A stretch of DNA of 64,000 bases from Saxibacter everestensis (GTDB lineage: Bacteria; Actinomycetota; Actinomycetes; Actinomycetales; Brevibacteriaceae): contig NZ_CP090958.1 of the NCBI RefSeq assembly GCF_025787225.1, positions 3,024,550-3,088,549 on the forward strand, read 5' to 3'. A program made the translations under genes and the position numbers. Below, piece by piece: positions 51,686 through 61,637 of this stretch (the stretch's first letter is position 1; every line of letters starts with the position of its first letter). The notes under the pieces were generated by a model. The model had not been told where the DNA came from. It saw only the letters and a program-made list of their open reading frames with translations, and ran no database searches.

Positions 51686-53032
51686 CTAGTTGGATCCTTG
51701 TCTCCTGTTCGGGTCGATCATAAGTCTGATACACATCAGGGCGTACGCCTTGGCGGCATGCTCGAGTTCGGCCAGGCTCACCGACTCATCCGCGCGATGC
51801 GCCTGATCGTTGAGCCCGCCGGGGCCCATCACTATCGTCGGAACGCCCACATCCCTGGCGATGAATCCGCCGTCACAGGCTGCTGTCCAACCGCCGACCT
51901 CGCTGGCACCGGCACCGACATCGGCCAGCGCCGTCACCGCCGAACGAACCAGCGGATGGTCGGCATCCGTGCGAAAGCCCGGCATCTCCATCGTGACGTC
52001 GACGCGTACCTCGATGCCATCGGTGTCGATGCCTTCAGCATGGATCTGGCTTATCAAATCCGCAGCAACCGTCTGGGCATCCTCATCAGGCATCAACCGG
52101 CGGTCGATCGATATCCGGCATTCGGCTGCGACAACGGAGGTTCCGATGCCGCCGGATATCTGGCCGACATTCCACGTGCCGGCGCCGAGCAAGGCATCGG
52201 CACCGGCCCGGCGTGACTCATGGTCCCGACGGGTGATGTCGATAATCCGTGCCGCGGCGTTTATCGCGTTGCGGCCGTCATCCGGCCTGCCGGAATGCGC
52301 CGGCCGGCCGGTGACGGTGACCTCCAGGTAGCAGTCGCCGCGGCAACCGATAACCGTTGAAAGGTCAGTAGGTTCAGCAACGATACACGCCTTGAACTCG
52401 CCATGCGCAACTGCCGGAGCGAATGCGCGGATGCCGAGGCCAAGGTCTTCCTCATCCACGGTGCATGCCAACTGGACGGGTCCGGGCAGCCCGATTTCCG
52501 CCTCCTGCAGGGCCGACATCGCCACGACGATCGCCGCCAGGCCGCCCTTCATGTCGGTCGAGCCGCGACCGAACAGCCGAGCCCCGTCGACGTAGGGCTC
52601 GAACGGTCCCCTGGTCCAGCCGTCGCCGGCCGGCACAACGTCCGAGTGGCCGAGAAACATCACCCCGGGCTCCCCCGCGACCTGACCAGGGAGGGTCGCG
52701 GTCAGGTTGGGCCGCCCAGGAGCGATCTCATTGATCTCGACGGTGAGTCCCTGGTCACGACAGGCAGCAGCGAGCACCTGCACGGTTTCCGCCTCGGTGC
52801 CGCCAGGGTTCTCGCCGCCCGCGCCGATCAAGTCGGCTGCCAGCGCGAGGATGCGGGCGACGTCGATCCGGTCGAGCACCGCTCGTTCCTGCTCGGTGAG
52901 CGGCATGGTTTCGTCGCGTGACTGCGTCTCTGGTCGCGGCGGGGACGCCGGCTGCGGCTCCGTCTCTGGTTGCGGCGGCTTAGCGCGTGGCGGGGTGGCG
53001 CGCCCAGCGCCGGCTGCATCTGGCATTGTCAT
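51686..53032 (-). CDS. M20 family deacetylase/peptidase (ArgE/DapE type)
   Basis: A 448-residue zinc hydrolase. Metal-site motifs are FLGHSDVVPAGDGW and GRGSTDMKGGLAA, with catalytic VDEEDLGLG after. A Pro-rich N-terminal tail (about 42 residues) is unusual; an internal ATG at 52906 (MPLTEQE) could also be the start, but the ATG at 53032 overlaps the aminotransferase stop by 4 bp. In the ectoine pathway an N-acetyl-diaminobutyrate deacetylase (DoeB) is required, and no DoeB homologue is present; this protein is the natural candidate. That role is inferred. Confidence 0.85.
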   Translation of the reverse strand: MTMPDAAGAGRATPPRAKPPQPETEPQPASPPRPETQSRDETMPLTEQERAVLDRIDVARILALAADLIGAGGENPGGTEAETVQVLAAACRDQGLTVEINEIAPGRPNLTATLPGQVAGEPGVMFLGHSDVVPAGDGWTRGPFEPYVDGARLFGRGSTDMKGGLAAIVVAMSALQEAEIGLPGPVQLACTVDEEDLGLGIRAFAPAVAHGEFKACIVAEPTDLSTVIGCRGDCYLEVTVTGRPAHSGRPDDGRNAINAAARIIDITRRDHESRRAGADALLGAGTWNVGQISGGIGTSVVAAECRISIDRRLMPDEDAQTVAADLISQIHAEGIDTDGIEVRVDVTMEMPGFRTDADHPLVRSAVTALADVGAGASEVGGWTAACDGGFIARDVGVPTIVMGPGGLNDQAHRADESVSLAELEHAAKAYALMCIRLMIDPNRRQGSN

Positions 53033-54315
53033 CGAACTGCGCGCGGACCAGCCGTCGCACCATCACGCGCAGCATCCAGGGCGTGCGTCAGGCGCTGCAC
53101 CCCGACGTCGATCCGTTCCGGAGTCGAGGAGGCAAAGCAAACCCGGAGCGCGTCGTCGAACTTACCCCCGGCCGAAAGCGCCGGGCCAGGAATGAAGGCA
53201 ACGCCTGCGGCCAGCGCCGTCTTGAACAGCTCGCTGGTGGAAACCTTCGCATCCTCGCCCTGCAAGGTGACCCAGAGGAAGAATCCGCCATCGGGGTCGG
53301 TTGTTGTTACCCGGTTGCCAAGGTGTCGCTCGATACTCGTGAGCATCGCTGCCTTACGCTCCCGGTACACGCCCTTCAACGAGCCCAGGTGGTCGTCGAG
53401 CTTGCCTCGCCGGATGTACTCGGCGATGAGCTGTTGCGCCGGAACGTTGGTGCAGGTGTCCATCGCCTGCTTGGCGTGGATGACCAACTGGCGCATCGAG
53501 GGATCGGCCTCGACCCAGCCGACCCGGAGTCCGGGCGCCAGGATCTTTGAGAACGTCCGTACCGAGAACAGCAGCGGATTGTTCGGCGAGAGCTGCTGGA
53601 AGCCCGGCAGATCCTCACCCTCGAAGCGCAGGAGACCGTATGGATCGTCGTCGATGATCACGGCGTTCCACTTGGTCGACAACTCCAGCAGCAGTTCGCG
53701 GCGAGCCAGTGAAAGAGTCGTGCCCGACGGATTCTGGAAATTCGGGATGACGTAGATAGCCTTGGGCGTCCGGCCGGCCTTCTCGACCAGTTCGGGAAGC
53801 GCCTCGACGATCAGGCCATCGTCGTCCATCGGCGCCTCGATCAGCTCGGCGCCGTAGCTCAATGCGGTTGCCGAACCGTTGGTGTAGGTCGGGCTTTCGA
53901 CGATGACCAGGTCACCGGGATTGATGAAGAGCTTGCAGGCCAGATCGAGCCCCTGCATTCCGCCGGCAGTTATCGTCACCCGCTCGGCAGCGGTGGGGGC
54001 CGCCGTGGTGCCGAGGTACTGCACCAGTTGGTCGATCAGCACCGGTTCGCCTTCGGTGGCGCCGTAGCCCAGCGTCCCGGCGTTCATCCGTCCGGCGATG
54101 TCGTTGAACTCGTCCACCGGTATCGCCTCGTCTGCGGGTGATCCCATCGCGAAGCGCACGATGTCATGCGTCTGGGCGGCGAGCAGCGAGGTCGAGGAAT
54201 CGATCACCGAGCCGACGAGCTGATCGGCTCGGGCGGCAAGCGGAATGCCAAGCCGGCCGGCGGCATCCACAGCTGGCGTCTTTGGCGTGGGGGTGGTGAT
54301 GGAGATTGAGGTCAT
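53029..54315 (-). CDS. PLP-dependent aminotransferase, class I/II (MocR-catalytic-domain like)
   Basis: A 428-residue fold-type I aminotransferase resembling 2-aminoadipate transaminase LysN and the catalytic part of MocR regulators, without a DNA-binding domain. Evidence includes YGATEGEPVLIDQLV near residue 79, VIPNFQNPSGTTLS near 189, DDDPYGLLRFEG near 218, and SKILAPGLRVGW with the PLP-binding Lys. It lies between DoeA and the M20 gene with a 4-bp overlap to the latter. It probably acts on diaminobutyrate or a related amino acid. Confidence 0.88.
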   Translation of the reverse strand: MTSISITTPTPKTPAVDAAGRLGIPLAARADQLVGSVIDSSTSLLAAQTHDIVRFAMGSPADEAIPVDEFNDIAGRMNAGTLGYGATEGEPVLIDQLVQYLGTTAAPTAAERVTITAGGMQGLDLACKLFINPGDLVIVESPTYTNGSATALSYGAELIEAPMDDDGLIVEALPELVEKAGRTPKAIYVIPNFQNPSGTTLSLARRELLLELSTKWNAVIIDDDPYGLLRFEGEDLPGFQQLSPNNPLLFSVRTFSKILAPGLRVGWVEADPSMRQLVIHAKQAMDTCTNVPAQQLIAEYIRRGKLDDHLGSLKGVYRERKAAMLTSIERHLGNRVTTTDPDGGFFLWVTLQGEDAKVSTSELFKTALAAGVAFIPGPALSAGGKFDDALRVCFASSTPERIDVGVQRLTHALDAARDGATAGPRAVR

Positions 54316-54318
54316 GAG

Positions 54319-55500
54319 TTACCCCTCCTTGCAGATTAGATGTCGCGGAAAACTGGTGAACGCTTCTATACCGGATTCTGTCACCCGGATGGGTTCGGAC
54401 AATTCGTAACCGAATCCATCCATCCACATCCCGCCGATCAGATGGAAGGTCATGTTCTCTTCGAGGACAGTTTCATCCTCGCTGCGCAGGCTGACGGTTC
54501 GCTCGCCCCAGTCCGGCGGATAGCCGATACCGATCGAGTAGCCGATTCGGGACGGCTTCTCCAAGCCATGCTTGGCCAGTGTCCAGTTCCAGGTTCGTGC
54601 CAGCTCGTTGACCGGGACGCCGGCCTGCGTGACGTCGATGACGGCGTTCAGCGCCTCGTCGGTGGCCTTGGACACCCGGTCGAGTTCCGCGCTCGGCTTG
54701 CCGAGGCTGACGGTGCGGGCGAGCGGCGTATGGTAACGCTCAAACGCGCCGGAGAGTTCAAGGACGACGGCCTGGCCGGACTCGAATGGCTTACTGTTCC
54801 AGGTCAGGTGCGGGGTATCCGCTTCGACACCGGTCGGAATCATCGGCACGATGGCCGGGTAGTCGCCGCCGAACTCCGGAGTGCCGGAGATCTGCGCGGC
54901 GCTGATCTTCGCGGCGAGGTCACACTGCCGCATGCCGACCCGCACGTTGTCGATGGCGGCGTTCATCGCCTCGGAACAGACCATGCCTGCCTGCCGCATA
55001 TGCTGGATTTCGGCCGAGGACTTCACGACGCGGACCCAGTTCACCAGCTCGAAACAGTCGACCAGGCTCCATTCGGGCACCGCGTTGACGATGGCACGGT
55101 AGGCCTTCGGGGAGAAGAAGTGCGCGTCCATCTCCAGACCGACGTGGCCCTCGCTGGCGGGCACCGTGAGTCCAAGCTCCCGAAGCTTGAACATCACCCA
55201 GTCGAAAGGGTGGATGTAGGGCCGATGGATGTAGCGCTCCGGGTAGCCGTAGATGTTCTCGGCCGGCAACCAGGTGGTGCGAAAGGCGCCATCGGCGTCC
55301 ATCTGCCGGGCAAAGAAGATCATCTCGCCCTCGCGCGGGACGAACAGCACCTGCGGGGTATAAAAGGACCAGGCGTTGTAGCCGGTGAGGTAGTAGATGT
55401 TTGCCGGGTCTGCGACGAGTAACGCCGACAGGCCCTGCGTCTGCATCCGGTCACGAACCCGTCGCAGGCGATCGCTGTACTCGGCGGCCGAGAAGATCAA
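54319..55500 (-). CDS. doeA: Ectoine hydrolase DoeA/EutD (M24 family)
   Basis: A creatinase/prolidase-fold (M24) protein of 393 residues that matches DoeA, which opens the ectoine ring. Diagnostic segments are YYLTGYNAWSFY, GGDYPAIVPMIPTGVEAD, PHLTWNS, ERYHTPLART and GYPPDWGERT. DoeA lacks the full dimetal site of peptidases. The frame also starts at an ATG at 55536, but a TTG at 55500 has AAGGGTGG upstream and aligns with the family N-terminus (SAAEYSDRLRRVRDRM). It also keeps the operator at 55518-55529 outside the coding region. It is the first gene of the operon. Confidence 0.88.
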   Translation of the reverse strand: MIFSAAEYSDRLRRVRDRMQTQGLSALLVADPANIYYLTGYNAWSFYTPQVLFVPREGEMIFFARQMDADGAFRTTWLPAENIYGYPERYIHRPYIHPFDWVMFKLRELGLTVPASEGHVGLEMDAHFFSPKAYRAIVNAVPEWSLVDCFELVNWVRVVKSSAEIQHMRQAGMVCSEAMNAAIDNVRVGMRQCDLAAKISAAQISGTPEFGGDYPAIVPMIPTGVEADTPHLTWNSKPFESGQAVVLELSGAFERYHTPLARTVSLGKPSAELDRVSKATDEALNAVIDVTQAGVPVNELARTWNWTLAKHGLEKPSRIGYSIGIGYPPDWGERTVSLRSEDETVLEENMTFHLIGGMWMDGFGYELSEPIRVTESGIEAFTSFPRHLICKEG

Positions 55501-55517
55501 TTTCCCACCCTTGGTAA

Positions 55518-55529
55518 ATTGTTGACAAT
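55518..55529. promoter_or_regulatory. Predicted GntR operator upstream of doeA
   Basis: ATTGT-TG-ACAAT is a perfect 5-bp inverted repeat with TTGT/ACAA half-sites spaced as in FadR/GntR operators. The reverse complement, ATTGTCAACAAT, occurs upstream of gabT at 62919-62930. The shared site suggests common control by the GntR protein at 56355. Confidence 0.6.
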
Positions 55530-55807
55530 GCGTCATTCGAGCCTATTGCTCGCCGCCATGACACCGCAAGGGTGAAGCGGAAAATGTTTGCGGCGGGCTT
55601 CCGTCCGCCAACAATTGCGGCCACTAGCACTCCACAGGCACTCGAAAACGTCCGCGTAATGAGATTGTGCGGGTTACCGAGCAGTAAGCCCCCGCAATTG
55701 TCGGGCGCACGAACCAATTTGGCGTGCCGGGACCGCAGCCGGAATGGTTGAGAGCCGCACGAATGGGTATCGCCCGGGTAACACCCACGAGGACGGCGGT
55801 CTGATTA

Positions 55808-56308
55808 ATGACACAGAAACGAAACCATATGCTGTCCCGGCTGGTGCGTGGCGGAATCGGCGGCGTGGTCGCCACCTCCGCGATGAGCGCTGTCCTGGTC
55901 GCGGCCGATAAGGCTGGCTTTATGGAGCAGCCTCCGCCGCGCAGAATTACCAAGTTCTTCATGCCGCGGCCGCCCACGCCCAAACCCGTCATCGATGTCG
56001 CGACCCTGATCAGCCACTTCGGCTATGGGATCCTGGCCGGCGCTGTCTTCGGAGGAGTGAGCCGGAAGCCGACGCTGGCCAAGGGCACTGCGTACGGCAC
56101 CGCACTCTGGGCCGCCAGCTATGAGGGCTGGATTCCGGCCCTGCGCATCATGCCGCCGGCGCACCGGGACCGCAAAGACCGGGCGCTGGCCATGGTTGTG
56201 GCCCACCTGGTGTACGGAGCGGTGCTGGCGGCCGCGCTGCGCAGGATCGGCCCGCGGCATCCGAAGGGTCAACCTAAGCAGGAGGGAAGCAGGGACTACG
56301 TCATCTGA
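55808..56308 (+). CDS. Hypothetical membrane protein
   Basis: A 166-residue protein with about four hydrophobic segments (near residues 14-32, 68-85, 93-112 and 127-144). The pattern GGIGGVVATSAMS and YGILAGAVFGG resembles YagU/DUF1440-type inner-membrane proteins; I am not sure of the family. It is transcribed away from doeA and toward the GntR gene, with which it converges. No functional link to ectoine is evident. Confidence 0.7.
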   Translation: MTQKRNHMLSRLVRGGIGGVVATSAMSAVLVAADKAGFMEQPPPRRITKFFMPRPPTPKPVIDVATLISHFGYGILAGAVFGGVSRKPTLAKGTAYGTALWAASYEGWIPALRIMPPAHRDRKDRALAMVVAHLVYGAVLAAALRRIGPRHPKGQPKQEGSRDYVI

Positions 56309-56354
56309 CTCCCCCACCGTGGCGCGCGCCTGAATAGCATTGCGCGCGCCTTAG

Positions 56355-57032
56355 CTAAACGTTCATCGACGCCGTCAGGTCCGCAATAGCTGTGGCCATG
56401 TGTTTGACGATCGCACCGTGCAGCTCATCGAACTTGTGCTCATCCAGCAGGTCGACAATCACTTCGTGCTCCTCGACCAGGGCGTGCACCCGCGGATAAC
56501 GCACCTCAAGACTCATGATGCAGATCCGCGACTCTGCCGCCAGGGTCGAGTAGATCCGGCTGAGCCTGGAGTTGCCAGAGCCATCGACGAAGGTGGTGTG
56601 AAATGAGAGATCGAGTTCTGCCAGCCTTCGCCAGTTGCCTTCGGCGACGACGTCCGGCATCTTTGCCACGATGGCGCGCAGCTTGGACACCGTCGATGCC
56701 AGCTGGTCTTCGCCCCCGTATCGGATCGCGTCGAGCGCCGAGAGCTCGATCGCTTGCCGGGCTGCATAGATCTCCCGAACATCGTGCGGGGTGAGTTCCA
56801 GCACGAAGACGCCCCGATTGCGATGGCTGACCAGCAGGCCTTCCTGGCTCAGCCGTTGCAGGGCCTCACGGACGGGACCCCGCGAAACCCGCAGCTTGGC
56901 CGCCAGCTGGGCCTCCGTCACCTGCTCCCCCGGACTGAATGACCCATCGACAATCCGTTCACGCAGCTGATCAGCGATCAACACAGACGTCGGCCGCCCC
57001 TCAAGCGCCGATAGCCCATCGATTCCAGGCAT
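56355..57032 (-). CDS. GntR family regulator (FCD/FadR type)
   Basis: A 225-residue regulator: N-terminal winged helix (about 15-80, IVDGSFSPGEQVTEAQLAAKLRVSRGPVREAL; key part VTEAQLAAKLRVSRGPVRE) and C-terminal all-helical FCD ligand domain (about 88-220, with SFHTTFVDGSGNSRL). It sits at the end of the gabT-oxidase-gabD gene set. The TTGT-N4-ACAA palindromes upstream of doeA and gabT fit a FadR-type dimer, so it is the probable regulator of both operons. The inducer might be an ectoine breakdown product, as known for EnuR, though EnuR is of a different GntR subtype. Confidence 0.9.
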   Translation of the reverse strand: MPGIDGLSALEGRPTSVLIADQLRERIVDGSFSPGEQVTEAQLAAKLRVSRGPVREALQRLSQEGLLVSHRNRGVFVLELTPHDVREIYAARQAIELSALDAIRYGGEDQLASTVSKLRAIVAKMPDVVAEGNWRRLAELDLSFHTTFVDGSGNSRLSRIYSTLAAESRICIMSLEVRYPRVHALVEEHEVIVDLLDEHKFDELHGAIVKHMATAIADLTASMNV

Positions 57033-57105
57033 GACTCACTCTCCCGTTGTGGTTGAAGGTCGCTGGCGGTACGCGGCCTTCCGTTCCCTGCAGATAAGAC
57101 GGTGC

Positions 57106-58569
57106 TCAGGTGCGGGGAATCGCCATGTATTTATACTCCAAAAACTCCTCAATGCCCACGCGGCCACCCTCGCGGCCTACTCCGGACTGTTTGACGCCGC
57201 CGAACGGCGCAGCCGGATTCGACACCAGGCCGGTGTTCAGCCCGACCATGCCGACCTCGAGCCGTTCCCCCAGCCGCAGGGCCCGGTCGATGTCCTGGGT
57301 GAACAGGTAGGCGACAAGTCCCCATTCTGTGTCATTGGCCAGCCGAATCGCCTCGTCCTCGTCATCGAACGGGATGACGGCGGCAACCGGTCCGAAAATC
57401 TCGGTGCTCATCAGTTCGGCGCTGGCCGGCACGTCCGCCAGCACCGTCGGCGGGTAGAAGTATCCCGGACCATCCGGCCTGGAACCACCGGCCACCACCG
57501 CAGCCCCTTTACTCACCGCGTCATCGACCAGGCTCTGCACCTTGCTCAGCCCATCCGAATCGATGAGTGGGCCGACCTCGGTTTCCGCATCGGCGCCGTT
57601 GCCCACCGCGAGCGCCGACATCCGGTCAGCGAGCTTGTGGCCGAACTCCTCGGCAACGTCACGGTGCACGAACATCCGGTTCGCCGCCGTGCATGCCTCG
57701 CCCATATTGCGCATTTTCGCCATCATTGCGCCTTCCACAGCTCGGTCGATGTCGGCATCGCGGCACACGATGAACGGCGCATTGCCGCCGAGTTCCATCG
57801 ACGTCCGCATCACGTTGTCGGCGGCCTGGCGCAGCAGAATCTTGCCGACCTCGGTTGAGCCGGTGAAGCTAATCTTGCGGGCGATCCCACTCGACATCCA
57901 CGGACCGACCACACTGCCGGCGTCGGATGTCGTCACGACATTGAGCACGCCGGCTGGCAGTCCCGCTTCGATCAGGATGTCGGCCAGCGCGAGCGAGGTC
58001 AGCGGGGTGAGTTCCGCGGGCTTGAACACCATCGTGCAACCGGCCGCGACGGCCGGGCCGATCTTCCGGGTGCCCATTGCGAGCGGGAAATTCCACGGTG
58101 TGACCAGAACGCAGGGGCCGACCGGATCCCGGGTCACCACGATCCGGGTCTTGCCGTCGCCGGACGTAGTGTGGTCGCCGCCTATCCGGACGGCTTCCTC
58201 GGAGAACCAGCGGAAGAACTCCGCGCCGTAGGCTACCTCACCCCGAGCCTCGGCAAGGGGCTTGCCCATCTCGGCTGTGATCAGGCGGGCGAGTTCGTCG
58301 GCTCGGCTGATGATGATGTCGTATGCCCGGCGCAGGATCTCGCTTCGTTCGCGCGGCGATGTCCTCGCCCAGTCAGCCTGTGCCGCACCCGCGGCCTCGA
58401 TGGCACGCTGCGCGTCGGCGGGAGAACCGTCGGCTACCTCGGCGATCACCTCGCCGGTGGCCGGGTTTTCGACCACGAAGGTCTTGCCGTTGGCTGACGC
58501 CGTCCACTCGCCGTTAATCAGCAGCTTGTTCTGTAGCGTCGTCGGTTCTGCGTCGGTAACCGTCGTCAT
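57106..58569 (-). CDS. gabD: Succinate/aspartate-semialdehyde dehydrogenase (GabD/DoeC-like)
   Basis: A 487-residue NAD(P)-dependent aldehyde dehydrogenase. The catalytic Cys is Cys293 in GEACTAANR and the general base is Glu259 in MELGGNAP; PWNFPLAMGTRK and KPAELTPLTSLAL line the coenzyme site. The GEACTAANR form is typical of SSADH. In the GABA route it would make succinate; in the ectoine route an equivalent enzyme (DoeC) makes aspartate. Sequence cannot separate the two, but the setting favours a role in ectoine breakdown. 32 bp follow the upstream oxidase gene. Confidence 0.88.
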   Translation of the reverse strand: MTTVTDAEPTTLQNKLLINGEWTASANGKTFVVENPATGEVIAEVADGSPADAQRAIEAAGAAQADWARTSPRERSEILRRAYDIIISRADELARLITAEMGKPLAEARGEVAYGAEFFRWFSEEAVRIGGDHTTSGDGKTRIVVTRDPVGPCVLVTPWNFPLAMGTRKIGPAVAAGCTMVFKPAELTPLTSLALADILIEAGLPAGVLNVVTTSDAGSVVGPWMSSGIARKISFTGSTEVGKILLRQAADNVMRTSMELGGNAPFIVCRDADIDRAVEGAMMAKMRNMGEACTAANRMFVHRDVAEEFGHKLADRMSALAVGNGADAETEVGPLIDSDGLSKVQSLVDDAVSKGAAVVAGGSRPDGPGYFYPPTVLADVPASAELMSTEIFGPVAAVIPFDDEDEAIRLANDTEWGLVAYLFTQDIDRALRLGERLEVGMVGLNTGLVSNPAAPFGGVKQSGVGREGGRVGIEEFLEYKYMAIPRT

Positions 58570-58601
58570 TTAAGCGGTCTCCTTCTCGGAAATTAGGGGT
58601 T

Positions 58602-61583
58602 TCAGGTTGGTTCGGCGGTCGGGTCGGGATCCAATAGTTCCGCCAGGTGCAGGGATGGCCGATCGGGGTCGAGCTGCTTGACCTGCATCTGACAACTGAA
58701 ACCATCGGTGAGCACGGGCGTTTCGGGATGACTGGCCCGAAGCGCGGGCGCCAGACTTTGCTCGGCGACCTGCATGCTGATGTCGAAGTGCTCGGACTCG
58801 AACCCGAAGTTGCCGGCGACACCGCAGCAGCCGGTGGCCTCCCGGACCTCAGGCACGCCGATGCCCTTCAGTGCTGCTTTCTGAGTGGCGGCGCCAAATG
58901 TCGAGTACTCGTGACAGTGGGTTTGCACGGTGACGGCTTCAGGCGCCGTGCCGTCCGGCCAGCTCGGAGTCCAGCCTGAGCCGCTGAGTTTGGTGACCAT
59001 GCCGGCGAAGCTGGTGATCCGGGCCGCCACCCGGCGCGACGCATCGGTGCCGAGCAGTTCGGGGGCATCCTTCCTGAATGCCGCGGCACAGCTCGGTTCG
59101 ATCACCACGATCGGCCGGTCGGTTCCGTCATCGAGTGCGCCGATGGCCTTGCTCATCAGCTTCTTGGCAGTACCCAGCTGTCCGGTTGAGATCCAGGTAA
59201 GGCCGCAGCAGGCGTCCTTGCGGCATTCGACGCTCTGGCCGGCGTCGCCGAGCACCCGCTGCGCGGCACCGGCCACTCTCGGCCGGAAACCACGGGTAAA
59301 GGTGTCTACCAACAAGACGACGTCTGCCACCCCGGACTTTCCCGGCACGGCATCCCGCGCGCGGAGCAGTTCCTGGTCAACGGCGCGGCGTGAGGCGAAC
59401 TTGGGCAGGGGGCGCTTCGTGGTCAGCCCTCCGAGTTTCGCGCCGATCGCGCCGAGCGGGGTCGCCATCACGGCGTTCACCAGGGGAGCCACCCGTTCGG
59501 TGACCCGCAACCAGCGTGGTAGCCAACCCAGCGAATAGTGCGACATCGGTCGCCGGCGACCTTCGTAGTAGTGGTCGAAGAACTCCGACTTGTAGGTGGC
59601 CATGTCGACACCGACCGGACAGTCCGTGGAACATGCCTTGCACGAGAGGCAGAGGTCGAGCGCCTCGCGGACTTCCTCGGACTTCCAGCCCTCGGCAACG
59701 GACGGCGAACTGCGCACCATCTCCTGCAGTACGCGTGCCCGGCCTCTGGTCGAGTCTTTCTCGTCCCGGGTCGCCCGGAAGCTCGGGCACATGACGCCGC
59801 CGGTGTCGGTACGGCATTTGCCGATGCCGACGCAGCCCTGAACTGCGTGCACGAACGAGTCGACGGCTCCGGACGGGGTTTTGCCCTCCACCGGGGCATT
59901 CACCGGCTTCAGGTCAAAACTGGTCCGCCATTCCCGGTCCGGAATGCCCTCCAGGGCGAGGTTCTCACCGAGACCGTCCGGGTCGACGAGCGACCCCGGG
60001 TTGAGCACGCCCTGCGGATCCCAGATCCGTTTGAAACGGGCGAAAGCGCTAAGCATCGCTGGGGAGTACATGATCGGCAGCAGTTCGGACCGAGCCCGGC
60101 CATCACCGTGTTCGCCGGAAAGCGATCCGCCGTGCTTCACGACGAGCTTCGCCGCCGCGCGCATGAAGTCCTGCATCACGCGACGGCCCTGATCGCTGCG
60201 CAGATCGAAGGTTATCCGGATGTGCATGCAACCAGCGCCGAGATGGCCGTACATCACGCCGTGCAGCTCGAAGTCGCTGAGCAGGGTGCGGAACTCGTCC
60301 AGGTAGTCGGCGAGGTTTTCCGGGGCGACGGCGGAATCCTCCCAGCCGGGCCAGGATTCACCTCCACCGACCAGCCGTGAAGCCAGCCCGGCGCCCTCCT
60401 CGCGGACCCGCCAGAGCGAGGCACGATCGTCCGGATCGGGCACGGTCATTCCCTCGATCAGCCTGCCGTTTTCCTTCAGCCGGGCCAGTAGCCGATCCGC
60501 TTCGGCGGCGACGGCATCGGCGTTGTCACCGTCGAGATCGACGTAGAGCCAGGCTCTGCCGTCGGGCAGGCCACGCACCGAATCGTGTCCACGGCGGAAG
60601 CGCATCGTGTCCACGATCGCTTCGTCTATTCCCTCAATGGCCGCGGGCTTGAACTCCAGGATTGTCATGATGTCCCGTGCTGCCTCAACCACGTCGGGGT
60701 AGCCAAGGCTGACCAGCAAGGCGGCCTTCTCCTTGGCGACGAGGCGCAATCGGGCACCGACCACGATGACGCAGGTGCCCTCGCTGCCGACCAGCGCGCG
60801 AGCCACATTGAATCCGTTTTCCGGCAGCAGGTGGCCAAGGTGGAAACCGGAGACCTGGCGCGGGATCCGGCCGAGTTCGGTCCGGAAGTCGGACATGTGC
60901 TGCGTCGTCAACTCGCGCAGCTCCGCCTCGAGTTCTGCGGCGCGCTCGACCGCGGGGCGGTCGGCCGGGTCGCTCGCGCTGAGCCCGCTACTGGTGGCTG
61001 TGAGCCGGAAACCGTCCACCGTCACAACATCGAGGGCGATGACATGGTCTGAGGTCCGGCCATGACGCACGGAGTGGTTGCCGCAGGCATCATTCGACAC
61101 TGCGCCACCCACAGTGGCGCGGGTCTTGGAAGAAGGATCTGGGGCAAACGTGAGTTCGCCGTCGCTGAGTTGTTCGATCCGGCGCTGCAGCGTGGTGAGC
61201 ACGATGCCGGGCTGGGCTATGACCTCGCGACCTTCCGGATCGAAGTCGCTGATGCCGGTCATATACCGGGAGAAGTCCAGCACGATACCGGGGCCGACCG
61301 CGTTCCCAGCCATCGACGTCCCGCCGCCGCGGCCGATCACCGGCACGCCGTGCCGGTGGCAAAGCCGGACGATGGTCGCCACCGAGTCCGCGTCACGCGG
61401 AAAGATCACGGCCAGCGGTGGCACCCGATAGTTCGAGGCGTCGTAGGAGTATTCGGCAAGCCGGCGCGGCGCGGTGTCGACATCGACCCCCGTCGCCCGA
61501 AGCGCCCGAAGCAACTCCGGTGCGGCCGGAGCGGCGTCGACGGGCGCGAGGGAAGCGTGCGGGGGTTGCGCGAACAGTGTCAC
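58602..61583 (-). CDS. FAD-linked oxidase with Fe-S domain (YdiJ/D-2-hydroxyacid dehydrogenase-like)
   Basis: A 993-residue fused flavoprotein-iron-sulfur enzyme. The N-terminal FAD-binding domain shows VPVIGRGGGTSMAGNAVGPG near residue 78 and SNDACGNHS. The middle FAD-oxidase C domain has GEHGDGRARSELLP near residue 490. The ferredoxin-like part has CLSCKACSTDCPVG and an earlier incomplete Cys cluster, and two CCG domains (CCGLTW, TGCCGVAGNFG) end it. E. coli YdiJ-type enzymes oxidise D-2-hydroxyglutarate or D-lactate. It lies between GabT- and GabD-like genes, suggesting removal of a hydroxyacid in the same pathway. Confidence 0.88.
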   Translation of the reverse strand: MTLFAQPPHASLAPVDAAPAAPELLRALRATGVDVDTAPRRLAEYSYDASNYRVPPLAVIFPRDADSVATIVRLCHRHGVPVIGRGGGTSMAGNAVGPGIVLDFSRYMTGISDFDPEGREVIAQPGIVLTTLQRRIEQLSDGELTFAPDPSSKTRATVGGAVSNDACGNHSVRHGRTSDHVIALDVVTVDGFRLTATSSGLSASDPADRPAVERAAELEAELRELTTQHMSDFRTELGRIPRQVSGFHLGHLLPENGFNVARALVGSEGTCVIVVGARLRLVAKEKAALLVSLGYPDVVEAARDIMTILEFKPAAIEGIDEAIVDTMRFRRGHDSVRGLPDGRAWLYVDLDGDNADAVAAEADRLLARLKENGRLIEGMTVPDPDDRASLWRVREEGAGLASRLVGGGESWPGWEDSAVAPENLADYLDEFRTLLSDFELHGVMYGHLGAGCMHIRITFDLRSDQGRRVMQDFMRAAAKLVVKHGGSLSGEHGDGRARSELLPIMYSPAMLSAFARFKRIWDPQGVLNPGSLVDPDGLGENLALEGIPDREWRTSFDLKPVNAPVEGKTPSGAVDSFVHAVQGCVGIGKCRTDTGGVMCPSFRATRDEKDSTRGRARVLQEMVRSSPSVAEGWKSEEVREALDLCLSCKACSTDCPVGVDMATYKSEFFDHYYEGRRRPMSHYSLGWLPRWLRVTERVAPLVNAVMATPLGAIGAKLGGLTTKRPLPKFASRRAVDQELLRARDAVPGKSGVADVVLLVDTFTRGFRPRVAGAAQRVLGDAGQSVECRKDACCGLTWISTGQLGTAKKLMSKAIGALDDGTDRPIVVIEPSCAAAFRKDAPELLGTDASRRVAARITSFAGMVTKLSGSGWTPSWPDGTAPEAVTVQTHCHEYSTFGAATQKAALKGIGVPEVREATGCCGVAGNFGFESEHFDISMQVAEQSLAPALRASHPETPVLTDGFSCQMQVKQLDPDRPSLHLAELLDPDPTAEPT

Positions 61584-61637
61584 TACGTCTCCTTCTTGCG
61601 TTGCCTGCTGGCCCTACGCCTGCGCGGCCGGCCGCTC